From: Bacteroidia bacterium
Lineage (GTDB): Bacteria; Bacteroidota; Bacteroidia; 2-12-FULL-35-15
Assembly (NCBI GenBank): GCA_016786925.1
Contig: JAEUTU010000121.1
Span: 1-40,530, forward strand
Direction: 5' to 3'
DNA length: 40,530 nucleotides
Shown here: positions 19,150 through 27,090 of the stretch, piece after piece
Layout of the letters: every line of letters begins with the position of its first letter
How positions within the stretch are numbered: the first letter of the stretch is position 1
Notes under the pieces: generated by a model
What the model was told of the DNA's origin: nothing
The model's input: only the letters and a program-made list of their open reading frames with translations
Database searches by the model: none
Made by a program: the position numbers and the translations under genes

Positions 19150-21047
19150 TCTCTACTATACCTTATAATACGCATCTCCATTTGATTCAAAAACAATTCT
19201 TTCTTATTCGGATTCCATATAAATGCTTTTATAATATCGCCCGGTTTGACTGATGCCGGAAATGGATAGCTGAAATAGGCATCTGTTTTTTTATCATTTT
19301 CGTAAATAAAGTCCATCAAATTCGGACGAAGCCATACATAAGCTCCCTTATCATTTTCAAAAACAAGCAGCATGTACATATTCCCTTCTTTCCTTTGTTT
19401 AGTGGTAACATTATATCGTACACTCACCAGGTGCTCTGAATTGGCTGTTTGCCCGTTTAACACATAAGTAATCGCAGGCGAATATTCCTGGTCGCGTTTG
19501 ATCCTGCAGTCGGCTGTGGTTGCTTCAAAATCAATAATACTATCAAAAACGATTGTAGAATTTGTATATGGATATTTTGCTTTCGCCAAAATATTTCCGC
19601 TTGTTGGATACACCTTTATTACTTCTAATGAATCCTGTTGAATGGTGTCGTATTGATCCTTTTTTAAGAAAAAATAATCATGTAGATAGTGTGGCCTTTT
19701 TTCACGTATAGCCTGATTTAACCATGTAAGTGTATCTGCCACACGATAATAATTTATTTCCGACTCCAGAATAAGCGGCATAGAAATACTCAAATTGAAT
19801 TTATTTTTCGGAGATTGTTTGATCTTTTTAAGATCCTGCAACATCTCTTTTGAATCACACTCATCTTTCCATTCATACACATATTTCAAGTTGAATGAAA
19901 AAAGGAAATGGACAAATACGATCAATGCAAAAACATGAAGTATACTTTGAAAGATCTCCCGCTCTTTAAATAATTCATTTACAAAAAATGCAATTATCAA
20001 CATCAACAAAACGAACAAAAATAACACCGCTCTCTCGATCAGATAAAGCGTTCCTAACAAATAATGTTGTGCCTGTGTAAATAAGATGATCAATAAAAAA
20101 AGCAATAACAAAGAGCCTAAGAACATATTCTCATTTGTTGTCTTTCCTTTAGCATGCTTCCATCCTATGTAAGTCAACGAAGAAAACAAGATAAGGACAA
20201 GCACTGCTTTTGTTATGCGGATCAGCCAATATGAAAAATCTAAATGGTACCATAAGCGGGGAACAATACTTCCAACAGTGTCTTGCCAAAATCCGTTTTC
20301 TCCGCCCATGAATAATGCTCCTGCTTCTTTCAATTTGAACGAATAGGGCAATATAAACCAAAGAAATAAGGCCAGAACGATGCTTGGCAAAAGCATTTGA
20401 AGAGCAGAGCGCCTCATGGTCGATAACACACTCTTGGAATCTATATAGTTATTATAAGTAAGAAGTAACATGATCACACCATACAATACCACCAAATAAT
20501 TTAGCAGCGTTAAATTGCCTAATGTGCCCAGTATAGCAAACAAGATCGATAACAAGGCGTGTTTTGTGCGGTATCCGGATGTATGCAATTCAAACAAATA
20601 AAAAACACTGGCCATCATCATACCAAGTGATATGCTGTAACCTCGAGCCAAAGAAAAGAAGTCGAGCATAAATGGATTTAGATTAATAATGAGAAACGCA
20701 GAAACCGCGATCCATTTATTTTCCATTTTCCATACAAGCTTGCCCGAATAGAACAGAAAAAATGCATGTGCTATAAGCGAGGAGACTCTGAGAGAAAACT
20801 CACTTAAACCGAACCACTTTGTAAAAACAATTCCACCTAATGTATTTAATAGATGATTATTGGCCGACATGAAATCATAGTCCTGCCAAAGAACAATATT
20901 GTGTCTTACAAATTCCAGATAAGACTGACTTTCATCCCAGGTAATGGATAAAAGATAAGCTCTTGCGGTAGTATATATAAAAAGTAAAACACCAAAAATG
21001 ATCAGCAAGGGAAGCGCTAATTTATTTTTGGTGTTAGAGGTATTCAT
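19146..21047 (-). CDS. Polytopic GT-C-like glycosyltransferase with divergent C-terminal domain
   Basis: A 633-residue membrane protein with about ten to eleven hydrophobic segments up to about residue 390. The loop after helix 1 reads SITWDESQSYLEFVRH, again with Asp-Glu, and SANNHLLNTLGG follows, as in PMT-like proteins of unknown specificity. Residues about 496-633 are the most divergent copy of the shared domain: IIDFEATTAD is kept at its start and AFIWNPNKKELFLNQMEM at its end, so the usual IDD is replaced by LNQ. It starts 10 bases after the scoB stop and leads the four-gene glycosyltransferase run, with no promoter evident between. Confidence 0.73.
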   Translation of the reverse strand: MNTSNTKNKLALPLLIIFGVLLFIYTTARAYLLSITWDESQSYLEFVRHNIVLWQDYDFMSANNHLLNTLGGIVFTKWFGLSEFSLRVSSLIAHAFFLFYSGKLVWKMENKWIAVSAFLIINLNPFMLDFFSLARGYSISLGMMMASVFYLFELHTSGYRTKHALLSILFAILGTLGNLTLLNYLVVLYGVIMLLLTYNNYIDSKSVLSTMRRSALQMLLPSIVLALFLWFILPYSFKLKEAGALFMGGENGFWQDTVGSIVPRLWYHLDFSYWLIRITKAVLVLILFSSLTYIGWKHAKGKTTNENMFLGSLLLLFLLIILFTQAQHYLLGTLYLIERAVLFLFVLLMLIIAFFVNELFKEREIFQSILHVFALIVFVHFLFSFNLKYVYEWKDECDSKEMLQDLKKIKQSPKNKFNLSISMPLILESEINYYRVADTLTWLNQAIREKRPHYLHDYFFLKKDQYDTIQQDSLEVIKVYPTSGNILAKAKYPYTNSTIVFDSIIDFEATTADCRIKRDQEYSPAITYVLNGQTANSEHLVSVRYNVTTKQRKEGNMYMLLVFENDKGAYVWLRPNLMDFIYENDKKTDAYFSYPFPASVKPGDIIKAFIWNPNKKELFLNQMEMRIIRYSRE

Positions 21048-21057
21048 TTAATCAGGA

Positions 21058-21714
21058 TTATTCTATGGTCATTTCAGGAATGTCGCCTTCAATGATCAAT
21101 TTTCCTTCAGTCGCATTTTTGATTTGTTCTACACTAATTCCCGGTGCACGCTCCAACAATTTGAATCCTTGAGGAGTAACGTCCAATACCGCCAATTCAG
21201 TAACGATCTTCTTTACACACTTTACTCCGGTTAAGGGTAAAGTACACTTCGTTAATAATTTCGATTCTCCGGCTTTATTCACATGTTGCATAGCAACAAT
21301 AATGTTTTTTGCAGATGCCACCAGATCCATTGCACCACCCATTCCTTTCACCATTTTTCCCGGAATTTTCCAATTGGCAATATCTCCATTATCGGCTACT
21401 TCCATGGCTCCAAGAATAGTAAGATCTACTTTTCTCGCACGGATCATTCCAAAACTCATGGCTGAGTCGAAGAACACAGATCCCGGAACAGTAGTAATGG
21501 TTTGTTTTCCGGCATTGATCAAGTCAGGATCTTCTTCCCCTTCAAATGGAAAGGGTCCCATTCCCAACAAACCATTTTCAGATTGCAAAACCACATTCAT
21601 TCCCTGTGGAATATAATTCGCTACTAATGTTGGAATTCCAATTCCTAAATTCACATAGTAACCATCTTTAATTTCTTTTGCGATACGCTTCGCAATACCT
21701 ATTTTGTCAAGCAT
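21058..21714 (-). CDS. scoB: 3-oxoacid CoA-transferase subunit B
   Basis: A 218-residue protein that matches the beta subunit of succinyl-CoA:3-oxoacid CoA-transferase: RIAKEIKDGYYVNLGIGIPT at the start, the SENGLLGMGPFP block with the catalytic Glu of SENG, and MVKGMGGAMDLV. With subunit A it moves CoA between succinyl-CoA and acetoacetate for ketone-body or short-chain acid use. The two subunit genes would normally be adjacent; here they are parted by a 483-base stretch containing the GxxExxY cassette. The reading frame is intact. The short leader before its ATG is AT-rich and includes one end of that cassette. Confidence 0.93.
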   Translation of the reverse strand: MLDKIGIAKRIAKEIKDGYYVNLGIGIPTLVANYIPQGMNVVLQSENGLLGMGPFPFEGEEDPDLINAGKQTITTVPGSVFFDSAMSFGMIRARKVDLTILGAMEVADNGDIANWKIPGKMVKGMGGAMDLVASAKNIIVAMQHVNKAGESKLLTKCTLPLTGVKCVKKIVTELAVLDVTPQGFKLLERAPGISVEQIKNATEGKLIIEGDIPEMTIE

Positions 21715-21735
21715 AAATCTATTTTTTTATATTCT

Positions 21736-21767
21736 CTACGAATACGAATCAGTACGAAAGTACGAAT
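21736..21767 (+). repeat. Terminal inverted repeat, left copy
   Basis: Begins CTACGAATACGAAT and contains further TACGAA(T) units at 21753 and 21761. It pairs with 22166-22197 (27 of 32 positions, the outer 14 perfect). It lies between the GxxExxY stop codon and the scoB start. Confidence 0.75.
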
Positions 21768-21771
21768 CGTT

Positions 21772-22167
21772 TCATATTTCATTTACCATTCTTTTACATA
21801 TTACACCTGTAGGTGAAAAATTAATCAAAATAGCTAATTTTAGACCAGTTGTTTTCAGATATTGATTTACTTGATCAATATTTTGTTTAGAAAAACTGGA
21901 ATTCTTTTTTAACTCAATAATAACTTTTTCTTCTACAAGAAAATCGAAATACATTTTCCCAATAACTTTTTCATTGAATTTTACAGGAAAATAGAGTTGT
22001 TCAGTAAAAGATAACTTTTTGCTTTTTAACGCTTCGGCTAATGCTCTCTGATAAAATTTTTCCGGATGTCCGAAACCAATTTCATTAAAAACATCATATG
22101 CACACCCTACTATTTGATAACTTAGTTCAGGGTACAAAAGATCTTTTTTATTTACTACAACCGGCAT
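21772..22167 (-). CDS. GxxExxY protein (PD-(D/E)xK-like family)
   Basis: A 131-residue protein with the family signature G33-H-P-E36-K-F-Y39 in the context NEIGFGHPEKFYQRAL, and the nuclease-like core FDFLVEEKVIIELKK (Asp, then E-x-K). It ends near the typical LAILINFSPTGV segment. GxxExxY proteins (PF13366) are widespread, often in many copies per genome, and have no established function; the resemblance to PD-(D/E)xK nucleases is structural. The gene is transcribed in the same direction as scoA and scoB and fills the inverted-repeat-bounded cassette between them. Its start codon follows directly on the repeat, so the translation start signal must lie within the repeat itself. Confidence 0.88.
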   Translation of the reverse strand: MPVVVNKKDLLYPELSYQIVGCAYDVFNEIGFGHPEKFYQRALAEALKSKKLSFTEQLYFPVKFNEKVIGKMYFDFLVEEKVIIELKKNSSFSKQNIDQVNQYLKTTGLKLAILINFSPTGVICKRMVNEI

Positions 22168-22197
22168 TCGTATATTCGTATAAATTCGTATTCGTAG
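22166..22197 (-). repeat. Terminal inverted repeat, right copy
   Basis: On the + strand this reads ATTCGTA units ending ATTCGTATTCGTAG, the reverse complement of the left copy. The outer end adjoins the scoA stop codon (22198-22200) and the inner end overlaps the ATG of the GxxExxY gene. Confidence 0.75.
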
Positions 22198-22905
22198 TTA
22201 TTTCTTTCTTACAGTTCTTTGTTCAATTCGTTTTTCATAATTTGCTCCTTGGAAAATACGGTGTACATAAATCCCCGGAGTATGAATATGATCTGGATTT
22301 AATTCACCGGCAGGAACCAATTCCTCCACCTCTGCAATTGTAATTTTTCCTGCCATTGCCATCATTGGATTAAAATTACGGGCCGTTTCACGATAGATCA
22401 AATTTCCGTGTGTATCGCCTTTCCAAGCTTTAACAATTGCAAAATCGGCATCAAAAGCCATTTCCATCAGGAATTCTTTTTCTGCACCATCTACCATAAA
22501 CTTGCGTGTCTCTTTTCCTATTGCTACCTCTGTTCCTACACCTGCAGGAGTAAATATTGCCGGCATACCGTAACCGGCAGCCAGGCAGCGTGTAGCTAAT
22601 GTTCCTTGAGGGATCAATTCTACTTCTAATTCTCCACTTAATAACTGACGTTCAAATTCTGCATTCTCTCCTACATAAGAAGAGATCATTTTTTTCACCT
22701 GACGGGTTTGTAACATCAATCCGATCCCGAAATCATCCACACCGGCATTGTTAGAGATACACGTTAAACCCTTAACTCCCTTTTTTACCAATGCTGAAAT
22801 ACAATTCTCCGGGATCCCGCACAAACCAAATCCTCCTAACATCAGGGTCATGTTATCCTGAATGTCCTTTATTGCTTCTTCCGCATTTTTTACTGTCTTA
22901 TTCAT
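22198..22905 (-). CDS. scoA: 3-oxoacid CoA-transferase subunit A
   Basis: A 235-residue protein with the alpha-subunit pattern of succinyl-CoA:3-oxoacid CoA-transferase: [15 protein letters not shown], the glycine-rich CoA-binding block near the start, then [11 protein letters not shown] and a C-terminal [19 protein letters not shown]. It forms the enzyme with the scoB product encoded downstream. It starts 10 bases after the PBP1A stop, with no promoter seen between. Its stop codon is immediately followed by the inverted repeat of the GxxExxY cassette, so the insertion spared the coding sequence. Confidence 0.93.
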   Translation of the reverse strand: MNKTVKNAEEAIKDIQDNMTLMLGGFGLCGIPENCISALVKKGVKGLTCISNNAGVDDFGIGLMLQTRQVKKMISSYVGENAEFERQLLSGELEVELIPQGTLATRCLAAGYGMPAIFTPAGVGTEVAIGKETRKFMVDGAEKEFLMEMAFDADFAIVKAWKGDTHGNLIYRETARNFNPMMAMAGKITIAEVEELVPAGELNPDHIHTPGIYVHRIFQGANYEKRIEQRTVRKK

Positions 22906-22915
22906 AATTATATAA

Positions 22916-25177
22916 TTAATAAAAGTCTTCTGTTTCGTTAAAGTTCTCTACGCCACTCTCCAACTCTTTATTGTACTTACTGCAATCCATCTCAATATCG
23001 ATCTTCTTGGAAGGTTTTTCAAAATCTCCTTGTGTGATCTTAATTGTTTTATCAGCATATACTTTTTGCATGTATTTAGCAAAGATCGGCAATGCCATGC
23101 TGGCTCCTTGTCCTTCATTCGTACTGTTAAAGTGAACCGAGCGATCTTCGGCACCAACCCAACAGCCTGAAACCAGATCGGGAGTGATGCCCATAAACCA
23201 TCCATCGGAGTTGTTCTGTGTAGTGCCTGTTTTACCGGCCATAGGTTGATTCAATTTATAGCGATAACGTAAACGAACACCGGTACCAATTTGTACAACT
23301 CCCTTCATCAACTGAATCATCACGTATGCTTTTTCCTCACTCATCACCTCTTCTGTTTTCGGAACAAAATCGGCTAACACTTTCCCATTTTTATCTTCAA
23401 TGCGTGTAACAAATGTTGGTTCTATCCATGTTCCTTTGTTGGCAAAAGTAGCATTGGCTCCTACCATTTCGAACACACTGATCTCCGGAGTACCTAAACA
23501 GATAGCAGGAACAGGATCGATCGGTGAAACAATTCCCATCCTACGAACAAGATCAACAGTTGCTTGCGGACCAAACTGTTTCATAAAATAAGCAGAGATA
23601 TAATTTACTGAATTCGCTAAAGCCTGTTGAATGGTCAACATTCTTCCATTCAATTTATCATCTGAATTAGATGGGGTCCATTCTTTATCATCATACGTGA
23701 TCGTAGTTGGAACATTCGGCAAACGATAGCAAGGAGAATATCCCTCCTGAATTGCCAATGCATATACAAAGGGTTTGAAGGTGGATCCTACCTGACGCGC
23801 ATGACCGATCTGAACGTGGTCGTATTGGAAATATTTGTGATTGATACCACCTACCCATGCTTTGATATAACCTGTTTGTGGCTCCATTGACATGAATCCG
23901 GTTTGCAAATAGGATTTGGCATAACGGATCGAATCCATTGGCGTCATGGTTGTATCTTTCTCACCATCCCAAGTGAATAAAGTCATTTCAATTGGTGTAT
24001 TAAAATTTTTTTCGATCTCTTCCATCGACTTGCCGGCTTTTTTCAGAACACGGTAACGCTCGCTACGTTTCATGGCTTGTGTCATGATGGTCTTGATCTC
24101 ATCTTTTGAAACATTCCATGCAAACGGAGCATTCTTTTTACGTTTACAATCTTTAAAGAAGGCTGCTTGCAATTCTTTTAGATGCTCTGTTGCTGCTTGC
24201 TCTGCATAACGTTGCATTCGTGAGTCAATGGTTGTATAGATCTTTAATCCATCGCGATAGATATCGTATTTTGTTCCATCCGGTTTACGATTTTGATCGC
24301 ACCATTTTTTCAGGAAAACATCTCGCAAATATTCTCTAAAATAAGGTGCTAATCCTTCATTATGATCTTCCGGATGAAAATTTAATTTTAATGGTATCTT
24401 TTGTAATGAATCGGATTGCGCTGTAGTAATGTAACCGTATTTCTCCATCTGCTGAATAACGGTGTTTCTTCTTCCTTCGGCACGATCATGAAATCTGTTG
24501 GGATTAAAGTAAGCCGGGTTCTTTGCCATACCAACAAGCATTGCCGCTTGTTCAATTTTCAATGAATCGGGAGTTGTGTTGAAATAGATCTGTGCTGCCG
24601 ATTTAATTCCAACAGCATTGTTCACATAATCAAACTTATTTAAATACAAGGCAATGATCTCTTCCTTCGTATATTCTCTTTCCAATTTTGTTGCAATAAT
24701 CCATTCTTTGATCTTGCGGATCACCAATTGAAATTTATTCAGATCTTCGCGCGGGAAGAGCATTTTTGCTAATTGCTGTGAGAGCGTACTTCCACCTCCA
24801 CTTGAGGAACTACCTGTTAATGCTCCTGCTACAGCGCGTCCCAATGCTTTAAAATCGACTCCGGAGTGCTCATAGAAGCGGGCATCCTCTGTTGCTATCA
24901 AAGCATTTACCACATAAGGTGAGATCTCTTTGTACTTTACATTGGTTCTGTTTTCCGCATAAAATTTTCCAAGCACTTTCATATCGCTGGAGATGATCTC
25001 GGTAGCTAAAAGTGTCTTCGGATTTTGCAATTCCTCTGTATCCGGAAGGTCTGCAAACAATCGTACACCAAGTACAAATAGAAATAAAAATGCAATTGGT
25101 CCAAAAAAGATGAGCCAAAAAGCAATGATGTATCTCTTAAAATTTTGTTTAGATGATTTCGATTTCTCTGCTGCCAT
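22916..25177 (-). CDS. Class A penicillin-binding protein (PBP1A-like)
   Basis: A 753-residue bifunctional peptidoglycan synthase. After a short cytoplasmic tail and one membrane helix (about residues 16-40) comes the GT51 glycosyltransferase domain with the catalytic E97-D-A-R-F-Y-E-H motif and [14 protein letters not shown]. The transpeptidase domain has all three active-site motifs: S465-T-F-K468, S523-V-N525 and K649-T-G-T. It polymerises lipid II and cross-links stem peptides in the periplasm. In many Bacteroidota the gene follows gldH, as here, with a 17-base gap. Confidence 0.95.
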   Translation of the reverse strand: MAAEKSKSSKQNFKRYIIAFWLIFFGPIAFLFLFVLGVRLFADLPDTEELQNPKTLLATEIISSDMKVLGKFYAENRTNVKYKEISPYVVNALIATEDARFYEHSGVDFKALGRAVAGALTGSSSSGGGSTLSQQLAKMLFPREDLNKFQLVIRKIKEWIIATKLEREYTKEEIIALYLNKFDYVNNAVGIKSAAQIYFNTTPDSLKIEQAAMLVGMAKNPAYFNPNRFHDRAEGRRNTVIQQMEKYGYITTAQSDSLQKIPLKLNFHPEDHNEGLAPYFREYLRDVFLKKWCDQNRKPDGTKYDIYRDGLKIYTTIDSRMQRYAEQAATEHLKELQAAFFKDCKRKKNAPFAWNVSKDEIKTIMTQAMKRSERYRVLKKAGKSMEEIEKNFNTPIEMTLFTWDGEKDTTMTPMDSIRYAKSYLQTGFMSMEPQTGYIKAWVGGINHKYFQYDHVQIGHARQVGSTFKPFVYALAIQEGYSPCYRLPNVPTTITYDDKEWTPSNSDDKLNGRMLTIQQALANSVNYISAYFMKQFGPQATVDLVRRMGIVSPIDPVPAICLGTPEISVFEMVGANATFANKGTWIEPTFVTRIEDKNGKVLADFVPKTEEVMSEEKAYVMIQLMKGVVQIGTGVRLRYRYKLNQPMAGKTGTTQNNSDGWFMGITPDLVSGCWVGAEDRSVHFNSTNEGQGASMALPIFAKYMQKVYADKTIKITQGDFEKPSKKIDIEMDCSKYNKELESGVENFNETEDFY

Positions 25178-25194
25178 GATCTTCGCGCTATAAG

Positions 25195-25680
25195 TTATTC
25201 TGTCTTTTCAATTCTTAATCCAACGTCCACGATCAAAGGCACACCGTCAGTACGCATACCTTGCTGTATCTCAAATACATATTTTCCTGCCTGAGGAAAA
25301 CGTACATTTCGTTTGAATGGTATTTGATTATCATAAATATCTCCTATTCCGCTGCCTAACCATTTGCCTTTTTCATCAGCCAACATACATTCAAGGGTAT
25401 CAACGGATGCTTTGCCGCCCGGCAGATTTGTTTTTATAAATAAAAATAAATTGCTGTACGGGTAACCATCTGCATGGCGAACATTGATATAAAAATTAAC
25501 CGGTGTTGCCGGGTCTTTTATCTCTACTTCAAACTTTTTGACATCATTCGTGTTCCATCCTGATTCAGGAATGGTTTCGTTCTGCTCATAGATACGATTA
25601 CTATCGCACGAGGCAAACAACAGCAAACACCATCCTGCTGCTAATCCAAAACCCATCTTGATTATTGATCTATTCCTCAT
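25195..25680 (-). CDS. gldH: Gliding motility lipoprotein GldH
   Basis: A 161-residue lipoprotein with lipobox LFASC (Cys25), followed by SNRIYEQN and a beta-rich domain with NFYINVRHADGYPYSNLFLFI and WLGSGIGDIYDNQIPF, the characteristic GldH segments. GldH was identified in Flavobacterium johnsoniae as needed for gliding; it is also kept in many non-gliding Bacteroidota, so gliding cannot be concluded from it alone. Its ATG overlaps the stop of the ricT-like gene by one base (TAATG). The order holB, PSP1/ricT, gldH, PBP1A is common in the phylum. Confidence 0.92.
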   Translation of the reverse strand: MRNRSIIKMGFGLAAGWCLLLFASCDSNRIYEQNETIPESGWNTNDVKKFEVEIKDPATPVNFYINVRHADGYPYSNLFLFIKTNLPGGKASVDTLECMLADEKGKWLGSGIGDIYDNQIPFKRNVRFPQAGKYVFEIQQGMRTDGVPLIVDVGLRIEKTE

Positions 25681-27056
25681 TATTCTGCTTGTGGTGGCTT
25701 TGGGTTATTGTTATTATTGTTTGGTCGCGGACGATTGTTGTTTGGTCGCGGACGGTTGTTGTTATTGTTATTTGGCTTATTGTTGTTAGGCCTGTTATTG
25801 TTTGGTTTCCCTTGATTCGGGTTATTATTTGATTTTTGTTGATTCGGATTATTATTCGGCTTCGCCTGCTGTTGATTTGGATTATTTCCACCTCCACCTT
25901 GCGGACGTTTTTTGTTTCTGTTCTTCGACTTGTTATTATTTTTCTTTTTATCAAAACGGGTCAGATCATCTTGTCCAACCACATTTTCATAATCCGGTTT
26001 TTTCTCAACTACTTTTTGTTGAACATGAACAAGTAGGTCGGCCGGTTTTTTCCCATCTGCATTTAAAGCCATTACTTCCTTTACACGATCAACAGAAAGT
26101 GGAATAAAATTATCCGGCTCATCAAAATAAGAGAAGAACATGGTTCTTCTGAAAATATCCGTCTTTTGGTGGAAAGCTCTTCCTTTTTCCGTTTCTAATT
26201 TCACATTATTAATTTCAGGAAAATCTTTTAGAGCATCCATATAGCTATCCAACTCGTAGTTCAAACAACATTTTAGCTTTCCGCATTGTCCGGCTAACTT
26301 CAATGGATTCAACGATAATTGCTGATAACGGGCTGCACTTGTACCAACAGATCTGAAATCTGTTAACCATGTAGAGCAACACAATTCTCGTCCACATGAT
26401 CCGATACCTCCTAAACGACTGGCTTCCTGACGGGCACCGATCTGTCGCATTTCAATACGCACTTTAAATTCATCGGCCATTACTTTGATCAACTCACGAA
26501 AATCAACACGTTCATCGGCCGTATAATAAAAGATCGCTTTTGTTTTATCTCCCTGGTATTCTACATCACTGATCTTCATTTGTAATCCAAGCTTAACAGC
26601 TATTGTTCTTGCACGGTGCATGGTGTTATATTCCAAGCCTTGTGCCTCCTGCCATTTTTCAATATCGGTTTGTTTTGCTTTTCGATATACTTTTTTGATC
26701 TGTTCGGAGGCGGGATCAACATTCTGTTTTTTCATTTGGATACGAACCAATTCCCCTGAAATCGACACAATACCGATATCGTGTCCCGGTGAAGCTTCAA
26801 CAGCCACAACATCCCCAACGTTCAATTGGAGGTTGTTCACATTTCTAAAGAATTCTTTCCGGCTGTTCTTGAATCGTATCTCCACGCAATCAAATGGAGC
26901 CTGCCCACCTGGCAATTCCATATTGGCTAACCAATCGAATACACTTAATTTATTACATCCGCCTGTGCCACAGGAGCCATTATTTCTACAGCCTCCCGGC
27001 AAACCTTTGCTTTCTGTACTACAACCTCTTCCGGTTGAACATCCACTACATCCCAT
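25680..27056 (-). CDS. ricT: PSP1/RicT-like regulatory protein with Asn-rich tail
   Basis: A 458-residue protein. The first 35 residues are rich in Cys and Gly (CSGCSTGRGCS, CRNNGSCGTGGC). Residues about 40-330 hold the PSP1 C-terminal (YaaT/RicT) domain, with GDVVAVEASPGHDIGIVS, GGIGSCGRELCCSTWL and AGQCGKLKCCLNYEL. In Bacillus RicT forms a complex with YmcA and YlbF that binds Fe-S clusters and adjusts RNase Y-dependent mRNA processing; the Cys pairs here are compatible with metal or Fe-S binding, but the role in Bacteroidota is not known. The last 85 residues are a disordered Lys-, Asn-, Pro- and Gln-rich tail. It lies between holB and gldH in one operon. Confidence 0.85.
   Translation of the reverse strand: MGCSGCSTGRGCSTESKGLPGGCRNNGSCGTGGCNKLSVFDWLANMELPGGQAPFDCVEIRFKNSRKEFFRNVNNLQLNVGDVVAVEASPGHDIGIVSISGELVRIQMKKQNVDPASEQIKKVYRKAKQTDIEKWQEAQGLEYNTMHRARTIAVKLGLQMKISDVEYQGDKTKAIFYYTADERVDFRELIKVMADEFKVRIEMRQIGARQEASRLGGIGSCGRELCCSTWLTDFRSVGTSAARYQQLSLNPLKLAGQCGKLKCCLNYELDSYMDALKDFPEINNVKLETEKGRAFHQKTDIFRRTMFFSYFDEPDNFIPLSVDRVKEVMALNADGKKPADLLVHVQQKVVEKKPDYENVVGQDDLTRFDKKKNNNKSKNRNKKRPQGGGGNNPNQQQAKPNNNPNQQKSNNNPNQGKPNNNRPNNNKPNNNNNNRPRPNNNRPRPNNNNNNPKPPQAE
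25681..25880 (-). repeat. Low-complexity Asn/Pro-coding repeat in ricT
   Basis: The 3' end of the ricT-like gene is a run of short degenerate repeats that encode PNNN, NNRPRP and PNQQ units. A 21-base tandem duplication lies at 25719-25739 and 25740-25760 with one mismatch. It stays in frame, so it is coding sequence prone to slippage rather than a separate element. Confidence 0.7.
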
Positions 27057-27090
27057 AATTTATTTCCATGCCGGAATGCTCCGGCTTCTT

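Larger units (their letters stand above)
21736..22197 (-). mobile_element. Single-gene cassette (GxxExxY) with terminal inverted repeats
   Basis: CTACGAATACGAAT at 21736-21749 is repeated exactly in inverted orientation at 22184-22197. The match continues inward to about 32 positions (21736-21767 and 22166-22197) with 27 identical, the differences being in two short gaps between TACGAAT units. Between the ends is only the GxxExxY gene, whose ATG touches one repeat and whose stop lies 4 bases from the other. One end is flush with the scoA stop codon. In operon direction the flanks read AGAAATAA before and AGAATATAA after the unit, which may be an imperfect target duplication. No transposase is encoded. 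Confidence 0.65.

Noticed and set aside
22098..22343. 81-codon plus-strand frame across the scoA end and GxxExxY start
   Set aside because: It is antisense to two well-supported genes and crosses the cassette boundary; no independent support.
25681..25880. Array of short repeats resembling a CRISPR or minisatellite
   Set aside because: The units are degenerate, lack spacers and stay in frame as the Asn/Pro-rich end of the RicT-like protein.
25670..25954. Open frame of 94 codons on the minus strand rich in Ile, Thr and Arg
   Set aside because: It is the other-frame reading of the Asn-rich repeat in the ricT-like gene; its odd composition comes from the repeat.
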